Origin: Mesostigma viride
Taxonomy: Eukaryota; Streptophyta; Mesostigmatophyceae; Mesostigmatales; Mesostigmataceae
NCBI GenBank assembly: GCA_009746045.1
Contig: RPFO01002314.1
Span: 64,001-106,200 of the forward strand
Direction of reading: 5' to 3'
Length of the DNA stretch: 42,200 nt
Shown here: piece after piece, positions 10,453 to 38,959 of the stretch
How the letters are laid out: every line of letters begins with the position of its first letter
Numbering within the stretch: position 1 is the first letter of the stretch
Translations under genes and position numbers: made by a program
Notes under the pieces: generated by a model
What the model was told of the DNA's origin: nothing
Databases searched by the model: none
Seen by the model: only the letters and a program-made list of their open reading frames with translations

Positions 10453-12092
10453 GTAAGCTTTTTTTAGAACGCGTATAGCACCTAAGGAAATTTTTTTTTC
10501 ATGGTCATGTATATACTTTCCTGAAAGCCCATAAATCAAAGGATTTTTTGAGCTACTCAGACCTACAAAATGCTTATTCATTAGAGAGATACACTGGTTT
10601 GAATACAGGGGGGTCTGACCATGACCGCGATTTCTTGACCCTAGGTCACAAGTCATGTGCTTATTCACAAATGGTTCATGAAAAAAATCTGGCTTCTTGC
10701 ACGAGCTATGGGCAACATATGCAGGCTCTGTGAAACAAAACTCAGGCCCATTGGGCCACTGGAGCTATTTTTCATTAGCATCACAATTACAACGCAGTAC
10801 AACGCAGTGGGAAAAATGAGAGCCCTTCACAACATGACGCAACGACATGAGCCCCATAAACGGGGCCATAGTGAGCTTGGAGGGTCAAAACGTTGAAAAT
10901 AGGTGTTGTATAAGTTATACAGCATCAAACATCATGACTGGATGACCTAATATGACTGAATCAGGCAGCCATAGCCAAAGCATCATCCACTCTCACAACG
11001 TGTTGAGCACATGCCTCGTGGGAACGGAGGTGCTGGGTTTTCATTCCATAACGCGTGCAATACTGAAAGAAAGAGGCACGTGTAATGCAAGGCTTGGATA
11101 GGTTGAGTGATCCATGAGCTTACATGCAGGCAAAGATGACGCTGGAATGCATGCTAGCAAATGGTGGCAAGATGCTAACAACACATGATTATACACCATG
11201 ATTATGGGCACCTAGCTGGTCTTCTTGCACAATCAACGCAGTATAAACCATCGACATCCAATCCTCACGATATATGCACGGCTTGACGACGTATACACTG
11301 CACCTAAAAGTATGACTGCACAACTGCAACCTGCTATGGCTGACATTGAAGCAACGTCGAGTAGGATGGCGGACGTCTTAGAGAGGCTGGGCAGAGGTCG
11401 GTAGAAATAAGTGGAAAACTGGCAGAAACTAGGTAGAAACACGATATACTTACGCCTGCAAGCACTATTGAGCCGGTGGCAGAGGCCATTTCTAGGAAAA
11501 TACAGCATACCGTAGCAATAGCCACGGTCACGCCTTACGCGATTTGCAGGCACCATCATGCCCGGCGCTACCCAATAAAAGTCTGCACAATTCTCGGTTT
11601 AGCCGAGAGTCCGGATGTTCGGAACGAATAAACATGTGTTAAGAAGTCGAAACACCATGGAAATACCAAGCATGGTGCCGCAGCAGACCCGAGTCTTGAC
11701 GTAATAATATGTATGCCGGTTTCCAGGGTTTCCGCATGAAAGTTGGGTAAGAAACTGGAAAAAACTACGTTTCCTTTGCCCCAGTACCTCAACAAACTCG
11801 TAGAAACCTAACTAATTATCAACCTTTGAACGCATCATCATGGTCGTGCTACCCAACAGCCACTGAAATTCGCGCGAAAACTGGCGAGATCTACCTGCCG
11901 CCATCGCCGTCGTCTTCACCTTCGTCCCGCGAAAATGCCTGATTTCAGTGGTACATATTTGTTTGCAGCTGTCACAAAAAAAATACCAAAAATACCAGGA
12001 TTTTTTCTTGAATTCTATGAGATGTTTCTGACCTATCTTGAAAGTTTCAGACCAAAAATCGCATGTTTAATAGGTTTGCCACGTGTCAGATT

Positions 12093-12142
12093 ACAACGCG
12101 ATACATCGCGTTCTAACCCTACAACGCGATGTATCGCGTTGT
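12093..12142. repeat. Paired 18-bp palindromes forming a 20-bp stem
   Basis: AACGCGATACATCGCGTT (12095-12112) and AACGCGATGTATCGCGTT (12123-12140) are exact reverse complements of each other. With their flanking AC/GT they make a perfect 20-bp stem around the 10-nt loop CTAACCCTAC. The counterpart at the inner end of the right copy is at 16694-16711 and 16722-16739. Confidence 0.85.
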
Positions 12143-12159
12143 AAAAAAACACGGGTTAA

Positions 12160-13320
12160 TTAATTAAATCATCGGCTTTATAATTTTCGGGCTTTTACAG
12201 ATATGTAACTGAAGTTAGGGGCCGAAAAATACAGATGGCTAGGCGTATATACAGATGCGACAGAGGCGTTGGATCGCTATGCGTCCCTGGAGGCGTAGTT
12301 CTGGTTGTCTCCTTGACAGTTGTCTCACTTAAGGGGACGCGGCGCGCCGAATATTTTCCGCGCGAAAAAATTCGCGGTACCAGCCGTACCGTGAAAAGTG
12401 GGTGCACGGTGCGCGCACCCCTTGCGGAAGTGGCCATGGCGACTGCGTTTAGGCGAAACTAGCAATGTAAGGCTAGAGAAATGCCAAAAAAATGCTCGAA
12501 TGTTGAAGACGATGATTTAACAAATATGTTTTTTGATGATTACAGGTCCGTGCGTTAACTCCGACGTAACTGAGCTTTACGTCTTCGGGCCGGGGGGGCA
12601 GGCCGCATGCCGTGCGGGCGGTGCGGCTACAGTAATGGCGACAACGTCATAACTGAATGAAAATTAGGGATAGTCAGCCATGCACTACATTTCGCCACCG
12701 CGGAAACCCAATTTATGCGAGAATGTGGTTCCGTCAATACGGCGGGGGTTACAAATTCAATTTCGAAGTTCGGCACCGTCGGATACCAGTAAAGCAACAC
12801 TTGTTATCTAGAATCGCGCCATTTGGCATCAATTGGCCAGTTCTGAAAATTTGATGAAATCTCTAGTCCTTGGTCGAAGATTTCCCTCCGATTCCGATGA
12901 CGAAATTTGAGTACGAATTTCTTAGTACAGTCCACCGTTTTGTTCAGTTCAGTATATTCCCACGCCGCTTGCTGACCTGACGGAGGCCGAATTCGTACTG
13001 AACACTAGCGCAAGTGCGCTCGATACTAAAAATTGCTACTTCCGAGATGTCTGACGGAATTTCTGCTAGGTCCATGCTTTGGTACTGGACGGATGCTGAT
13101 ATTCACTGTGGCTCTGTCCGAACGAGGAAAATTGTCAGAAATCTACTCTCGATACGAACGTAACGAAATTTCCAAGTATCTGACGCTCGGAGACCTGCCA
13201 CCGTTTTCCCCTACTTGACCGACCCACATTCCCCGCTAAAAAAGGTGTCCTAGGCGGCGAAATGTAGTTGATGGTTAAATAAGCTGTTGGACTTTCAAAC
13301 CCGGCCTTCAAAGCCCAGCG
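12160..13320. other. Region inside the transposon bracket, no gene recognised
   Basis: It has AT-rich to mixed composition. There are several ORFs of 60-80 aa without domains. A minus-strand (CTGAA) pentamer tail preceded by GCGGCGTGGGAATA lies near 12945-12975 and looks like a retroelement 3' end. Confidence 0.45.
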
Positions 13321-13329
13321 GGTAAAACC

Positions 13330-13376
13330 AGCCCAAGTAAGTAAGTGAGTAAGTACTTGCGTGTCATGCGCACTGA
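13330..13376 (-). repeat. LINE 3' terminus with CTTA-type tail
   Basis: On the minus strand this reads GCGCATGACACGCAAGTACT followed by TACTCACTTACTTACTT. It matches the LINE end split by the MITE at 412-621 and so supplies the uninterrupted (empty) version of that target. Confidence 0.65.
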
Positions 13377-13389
13377 AAGGCCCATCCAA

Positions 13390-14316
13390 CCTGGAATATG
13401 TGCTACATGATCTCCCAACAAGAATCTCAAGATGGAGGAAGGTGAGAATTCCGAGAAGCTTGCGCGTGCTTTTGAGAGAGAAATCCTTGATCGCATGGGC
13501 CTTACTGGTGAGATCGAGCTGGCCGCCCACCGCCTTCCCCGCGCGCGGGGTAAGGCCGGGCCGCCCCCGCTCCTTCTCACCTTTAAGACCCCGGCGGACA
13601 AGATTTCTTTTCTCAGACGCCGCAAGCGGCTCGAGAAGACTCTCTTCACCCTTGACGACGACTTGACCCTGGCACAGCAACAACGGCGACGGGAGCTATG
13701 GTCGACCTACCTCCAGCTCCGGCAGACCAGGGCGGGCCAGCCGGTGTACTGGAAGGGGGCGGACATCTACGCCGGCCACAAGCCCTGGCAAGCGACCCCC
13801 TCGACCACCGCGGCCCCAGCAACTCCAGCCCCAGCCTAGGGGAATACAGCAGTAGTGTAGAATAGTTAGACAGTGGCCTTGTACATGCCCGCCTACTACA
13901 GGCACTATACCAGCTGAGGCCTAGCCTTTTTAGTCATGTACATGTGTGCCTATGATGAGCCACCCTCCAGATGATGCCTAGCTTTATTTAATTATGCAGT
14001 GCCCATGCAGGGAGTAACTCCCTGCTGAGCAGCCATGCCCTAGCTTTTTGTATAGCTATGCTGATCTTCCCCCCCATGACAGGCTCCCCCTTCGCTGGGC
14101 ATAGCTTGAAGATCATGGGGATGCAAGTGCCCTGGTGCACCTAGAGCAAGGGTCCTTTACATCCCCACCCTTGCAGGAAGTAGCTTAGGATGTACATGAT
14201 AGGCCATATGCCCCTTTCTCAAGGGCTATGTGCTACATATACTCCCAACGGAGTTATGTTACAATTCAATTCAATTCAATGATCTCCCAACGGAGACATG
14301 TTATAATTGAATTTAA
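13390..14316 (+). mobile_element. LINE fragment with ORF1 and pentamer tails
   Basis: This plus-strand segment contains the ORF1-like frame at 13432-13839 and a non-coding 3' part. The 3' part ends with CTCCCAACGGAGTTATGTTA plus (CAATT)n at 14262-14280, then a second, near-duplicate end, CTCCCAACGGAGACATGTTA plus TAATTGAATTTAATTT, at 14281-14316. Two tandem 3' ends suggest nested or tandem insertion. The 5' side also contains TGTGCTACATGATCTCCCAA (13401-13420), similar to the 3' end sequence. Confidence 0.55.
13432..13839 (+). CDS. L1-type ORF1-like protein, partial
   Basis: The 135-aa frame runs from ATG to TAG. Residues about 36-110 contain PPPLLLTFKTPADKISFLRR, a basic helix, then LFTLDDDLTLAQQQRRRELW and GADIYAGHKPW. 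This order (short beta strand 'LLLTFKT', 'dK..fLr..k.L', 'l..Dlt..q...R..l') is that of the RRM-plus-C-terminal part of L1 ORF1 (transposase_22-like) proteins, which bind retroelement RNA as a chaperone. The coiled-coil and upstream part usual for ORF1 are missing, so it is either 5'-truncated or starts internally. The Thr/Ala/Pro tail has no known role. Confidence 0.5.
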   Translation: MEEGENSEKLARAFEREILDRMGLTGEIELAAHRLPRARGKAGPPPLLLTFKTPADKISFLRRRKRLEKTLFTLDDDLTLAQQQRRRELWSTYLQLRQTRAGQPVYWKGADIYAGHKPWQATPSTTAAPATPAPA

Positions 14317-14317
14317 T

Positions 14318-15744
14318 TTTTTAATGCGCAAAGGCATGCCACGGAGTACTATGCTAATCTCATTAGAAAAATAATTACACAAAAGTTTAACCAATTAATA
14401 TCGTCTGCATCATCCCCCAACCGTTAAGCACTAGATGGGGATGTAATCCTCGTCCGAGCTGTCCTCTACTGTAGTGGCAGACGAGGCGGTAATGTAGCGG
14501 CTATCCTCAGGACCAATAACCTCCACCTGCGGACTTCTACCCTGGCTAGCAACGGGCCGCGGGGCCCGTGGGGAGAAAACAGGAGCATACCCCTCGGGGA
14601 GGTGCTTATCGCAGATGGCAGCCCATTTCTCCTTGTTAATCATGCGGGCGCGGAGTACGGATAGTCCCAGAAGCCCTGCATCTTCAAGCAGTTGTGTCAC
14701 ATAGGTCCGGGTCGCGCCGCGCCGGTGCCCGGCGCGCGCAAGTTTGCCAGTGGGTTGCGATGGGACAAGGGGACCCTGCCATAGGAGGAGGTGTCTACCT
14801 GGTTGGCCCGTCTTAAGCCCCCCGGCAGGGCCCACATCCGTATTCACCTGGTCTGTGCGGGCAAGATGGCCGGCAAAGAGGAGGCGGCGGTGTCGGATGG
14901 TATGGGTGACAAGAGGGAGCTCGCAGTAGAGCTCGGCCCGGGTGCGGCGTTCTTGGTAGCGGACGCCGAGGATATGACGGAGCATTCGAGTGACGGTGCC
15001 GTCAAGCTGCTGGCTCAGCGCCTGGTCCAGGGTCCACGCCTCGCAGCCATAAAGGAGGATGCTGAGGACAAGGGCCTTGAACAGAATGCGCTTGCGTCGC
15101 TCACTCAGGTAGCGACATGGGTCCAGAACCTGTCGAGGCGGCGGAGGGCCGCCCAGGCCTGGCCAATGCGGGTGTTGATGTCGTCGGCCGTGGAGGGAAG
15201 CCAGCTGCCTAGGAGCTTCAAGCGAGTCGCCGGGGGGACGGGGCTGCCGTCTAGCAAGAGGAGGGTGGGTGGGGCTATCCCAGCAGGGAAGCCGATGGCC
15301 ATGACCTCCGTTTTCTTGCTGATCATAACGGCCCCACCGCCCGCGCTTCCAGTGATAAGCTGTCTAGCCACAGTTGGGCTAACTCTGGGTTTTCCACGAG
15401 TGTCGTGTCATCAGCGTAGATCAGATCGCTCAGGCGGTAGGGTGGGTCAACCCCGCCGTAGCTGGCGTACTCCGTGACCTCGATCCCCGGCGGGCGCCCC
15501 TCCACCCGGGCGAAGCGGGCTTGTGCACGCCGCATAATATAGTCCACCATAATGATGAATAGATATGGGGAGAGCACACAGGCTGCCCTGCCACACCCCG
15601 GTGTGCAGGGGAAACGCCGGAGTGACGCGCCGTCGGCGGTACGGACCTGGGCTTGGGACCCTTCATAGAACTGGCGGATGATCTCAACGATGTACGATGG
15701 GACATGCACGGAACAGGTGAAGGACCACCCACAGGGCATCCCAT
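14318..15744 (-). pseudogene. LINE reverse transcriptase, frameshifted, with YADD box
   Basis: Three consecutive minus-strand frames together give an ORF2 C-terminal half. 15739-15323 has palm motifs: LSPYLFIIMVDYIMRRA, then LIYADDTTLVENP, with the catalytic YADD at 15418-15407. 15371-15105 has ISKKTEVMAIG and RLKLLGSWLPSTADDINTRI. 14985-14431 has RRLLFAGHLARTDQ and a C-terminal tail ending SSDEDYIPI at a TAG stop. Two frame changes (near 15360 and 15040) make it non-functional. The endonuclease and the N-terminal fingers are absent. The 3' UTR runs to about 14318, where AATTTAATTTTTT suggests a tail-to-tail junction with the plus-strand element. Confidence 0.8.
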
Positions 15745-15754
15745 ATAACCGTAT

Positions 15755-16678
15755 CGAATTAAATTAAATTAAATTAAATTAAATTATAACATGCCTCCGT
15801 GGGGAGGTAATGTAGCACATTTAATATTTCATGATGGATGGGATGGAGGAAGCCGCGTGATCGAACTATCCTAACTCTATCTAGAAAATCCTACCTACAC
15901 TACTCATCAAAACGCCTCCTCCGCTTGGGGGGAGGTGGCTTGCCCACAGGGTCGGGCGTGTGCGCCTTGACAATCTTCTTCCACCGCGTCTTGTCCTGCA
16001 TGGCAGTCCAAAGACGCCGGAGAGAGAGTGGATGCGGTGCTCAAACTGGGCTGGGACCACTAGGTCGTCCAGCAACATCTGAACATAGTTGGTGACAGGT
16101 TTCCCTACCCTTTTTGGAATGTCCGCGGGGCCAGGCCAGGTCAGAATGTGCCGCCCTGGCTGGCCAAGCCGCTGGGGGCCGGCCAGACCAAGGGTGGTGT
16201 CGACCTGGCTGGTGCGGGCAAGGTGTCCTACAAATGCTATCCTACGCTGTCTAATCTCGTCCGAAATACGAGGCATGCCCTGATACAAAGACTCTGAAGA
16301 CGGGCGCTTGGAAAACCCTACATTCAGGACCTGTCGGAGCATCCTGTAAACTGTGCCGTCTAGCCTAGATGCCAGTGTTGGGGTGAGTGTCCACGCCTCG
16401 GCGCCATACGTGAGCACCGTGAGGACGAGGACCTTGAAGAGCATGCGCTTGCGGTGCCCGTCCAGGCCCTTCGAGCGCCAGTAAGGTGTGAGCGAACGGA
16501 GCTTGGCCCAGGCAAGGCCGATGCGGGTGTCCACGTCGTCGGCGGTGTCAGGGAGCCAGCTCCCCAACAGCTTGCATGAAGCGTATCGAATGCCTTGGTG
16601 TAATCCACGAAGATCAATAGCAAAACCAGCCCAGTTCTCTTCGCGTGTCGGGTAAATACTGTAGATTGTTTGCTTTAT
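15755..16678 (-). pseudogene. Second LINE reverse-transcriptase fragment, YADD deleted
   Basis: On the minus strand, LLIFVDYTKAFDTLH (16623 downward, RT motif A with its Asp) is followed at once, in another frame, by CKLLGSWLPDTADDVDTRIG and the connection region AEAWTLTPTLASRLDG, then RRIAFVGHLARTSQ. The whole stretch between motif A and the thumb, including the YADD box, is missing, so there has been an internal deletion with a frameshift near 16580. The 3' end at 15755-15785 carries a (TTTAA)n pentamer tail after GGAGGCATGTTATAA. The 5' side is cut off by the right-hand piggyBac-like element at 16679. Confidence 0.75.
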
Positions 16679-18536
16679 CCCGTGTTTTTTTACAACGCGA
16701 TACATCGCGTTGTAGGGTTAGAACGCGATGTATCGCGTTGTAATCTGACACGTGGCAAACGTACCTATTAAACATGCGATTTTTGGTCTGAAACTTTCAA
16801 AATAGGTCAGAAACATCTCATAGAATTCAAGAAAAAATCCTGGTATTTTTGGTATTTTTTTTGTGACAGCTGCAAACAAATATGTACCACTGAAATCAGG
16901 CATTTTCGCGGGACGAAGGTGAAGACGACGGCGATGGCGGCAGGTAGATCTCGCCAGTTTTCGCGCGAATTTCAGTGGCTGTTGGGTAGCACGACCATGA
17001 TGATGCGTTCAAAGGTTGATAATTAGTTAGGTTTCTACGAGTTTGTTGAGGTACTGGGGCAAAGGAAACGTAGTTTTTTCCAGTTTCTTACCCAACTTTC
17101 ATGCGGAAACCCTGGAAACCGGCATACATATTATTACGTCAAGACTCGGGTCTGCTGCGGCACCATGCTTGGTATTTCCATGGTGTTTCGACTTCTTAAC
17201 ACATGTTTATTCGTTCCGAACATCCGGACTCTCGGCTAAACCGAGAATTGTGCAGACTTTTATTGGGTAGCGCCGGGCATGATCATGGTGCCTGCAAATC
17301 GCGTAAGGCGTGACCGTGGCTATTGCTACGGTATGCTGTATTTTCCTAGAAATGGCCTCTGCCACCGGCTCAATAGTGCTTGCAGGCGTAAGTATATCGT
17401 GTTTCTACCTAGTTTCTGCCAGTTTTCCACTTATTTCTACCGACCTCTGCCCAGCCTCTCTAAGACGTCCGCCATCCTACTCGACGTTGCTTCAATGTCA
17501 GCCATAGCAGGTTGCAGTTGTGCAGTCATACTTTTAGGTGCAGTGTATACGTCGTCAAGCCGTGCATATATCGTGAGGATTGGATGTCGATGGTTTATAC
17601 TGCGTTGATTGTGCAAGAAGATCAGCTAGGTGCCCATAATCATGGTGTATAATCATGTGTTGTTAGCATCTTGCCACCATTTGCTAGCATGCATTCCGGC
17701 AGCGTCATCCGTCTTTGCCTGCATGTAAGCTCATGGATCACTCAACCTATCCAAGCCTTGCATTACACGTGCCTCTTTCTTTCAGTATTGCATGCGTTAC
17801 GGAATGAAAACCCAGCACCTCCGTTCCCACGAGGCATGTGCTCAACACGTTGTGAGAGTGGATGATGATTTGGCTATGGCCGGCTGCCTGGTTCAGTCAT
17901 ATTAGGTCATCCAGTCATGATGTTTGATGCATGTTTGATGCAGTATAACTTATACAACACCTATTTTCAACGTTTTGACCCTCCAAGCTCACTATGGCCC
18001 CGTTTATGGGGCTCGTGTCGTTGCGTAATGTTGTGAAGGGCTCTCATGTTCAGTTTCCCACGGCTGCGTTGTACCGGCTGCGTTGTACCGGCTGCGTTGT
18101 AATTGTGATGCTCACTAATGAAAAATAGCTCCAGTGGCCCAATGGGCCTGAGTTTTGTTTCACAGAGCCTAGTGCATATGTTGCCCATAGCTCGTGCAAG
18201 AAGCCAGATTTTTTTCATGAACCGCCATTTGTGAATAAGCACATGACTTGTGACCTACTAAGTGAGTAGGCCGGGTCAACTGAGAAATCAGTCGCGGTCA
18301 TCCGATCCGCGTCAGCCGGCGGACCCCCCTGTATTCAAACCAGCGTATCTCTCTAATGAATAAGCATTTTGTAGGTCTGAGCAGGGTCTGAGTAGCTTAA
18401 AAAATCCCGCCTTTGATTTATGGGCTTTCAGGAAAGTATATACATGACCATGAAAAAAAATTTTCCTTAGGTGCTATACGCGTTCTAAAAAAAGCTTACA
18501 ACGCGATATATCGCGTTCTAATTAAAAAAACACGGG
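16679..18536 (+). mobile_element. piggyBac-like non-autonomous element, right copy
   Basis: This 1,858-bp near-copy of 10416-12155 lies in inverse orientation. It has the same CCCGTG...CACGGG ends and the same palindromes (16694-16711, 16722-16739, 18500-18517). Its flanks are TTAT and TTAG rather than clean TTAA, so the target duplication is decayed or this copy moved by another route. It is about 120 bp longer, mainly from a threefold CGGCTGCGTTGTAC repeat near 18062-18100 and an insertion near 18258-18330. The 75-aa and 108-aa frames (17043-17270, 17279-17608) are kept, but no transposase signature is seen. It interrupts the LINE fragment to its left. Confidence 0.55.
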
Positions 18537-19086
18537 TTAGAATGAGTTAGAATCTAAAATGCAATAGCAATAATTCTGCTAATGCCACGCTGGCGCGACG
18601 CGTTCTCCTGTCTGCCTGTGGCTGTGGCATTTTGTCTCATGTCACGCTCCTGCTGCACCTTTCGCTCGAGCACGTGCGTGGTGAGTGCTTTGATATTTCT
18701 GCAGGCTTGCAGTTCAGTCGTTTTATCATGAGGGGCAGGTGTGGCGCCCGGCAAGCATCGTCCCGCCTAAGCCTAGTAAGAAATTATTCACCACTCGCCA
18801 TAATCTGGATTATACGCCTGCCATATTGCTGCAATCGCGCAAATCTATACGGGTATACGTTTCTCTGCAAGTCTGCGGTCAGTCCACAGTTGGAGCCACC
18901 TGACATCTCCATGATGTACATGACTTGAAATGGCGGGTCCTCTTTTGTGCAAACTCGGCTCTCGGCAAAGAAACACAGCAGAAATAGTTTTTCATACATC
19001 GGGGTGTACTTACGTAGGCTTAAGGGAAGCCCCCGTTCCCGGTGACTTGCAGCCGATGTGATCTTATTGCTCAAGGAATATCATCC
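18537..19086. other. Upstream region of the Dicer-like gene
   Basis: There is no supported gene here. It presumably holds promoter and 5' UTR for the gene starting at 19087. An acceptor-like TGACTTGCAG at 19043-19052, followed by an open frame to the ATG, leaves room for an upstream non-coding or short coding exon. Confidence 0.4.
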
Positions 19087-38902
<19,816 letters not shown>

Positions 38903-38959
38903 GTGGGTGCTGCGACCGCTCCGCAAGGGTTTCTGTTTTCTGGTTGAGGGTTGAGGGTA

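Larger units (their letters stand above)
10416..12155 (-). mobile_element. piggyBac-like non-autonomous element, left (inverted) copy
   Basis: This 1,740-bp unit starts CCCGTGTTTTTTT and ends AAAAAAACACGGG. It is flanked on both sides by TTAA (10412-10415 and 12156-12159), the target duplication and CCC/GGG ends expected of piggyBac elements. Each end carries 18-bp palindromes of the AACGCGATATATCGCGTT type: one at the 10.4-kb end and two at the 12.1-kb end. The same sequence recurs in inverse orientation at 16679-18536. Internal minus-strand ORFs of 75 and 108 aa (11568-11795, 11233-11559) are shared with the other copy, but I recognise no transposase or DDD motif, so the element must rely on another source of transposase. 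Strand is given relative to the right copy. Confidence 0.6.

Noticed and set aside
11233-11795. 75-aa and 108-aa ORFs shared by both inverted copies, as transposase genes
   Set aside because: They are short, with no recognisable motif, and are identical only because the DNA copies are. I do not count them as genes.
14791-15477. 228-aa plus-strand ORF
   Set aside because: It is the shadow of the antisense reverse-transcriptase pseudogene, which has recognisable motifs.
10413-18539. A single giant transposon with 1.8-kb terminal inverted repeats
   Set aside because: Each arm has its own CCCGTG and CACGGG ends, and the left arm alone has TTAA on both sides. Two separate insertions of one element explain the data better.
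18632-19074. ORFs upstream of the Dicer start (98 aa +, 96 aa -)
   Set aside because: They overlap on opposite strands, have no domain, and lie in the likely promoter/5' UTR.
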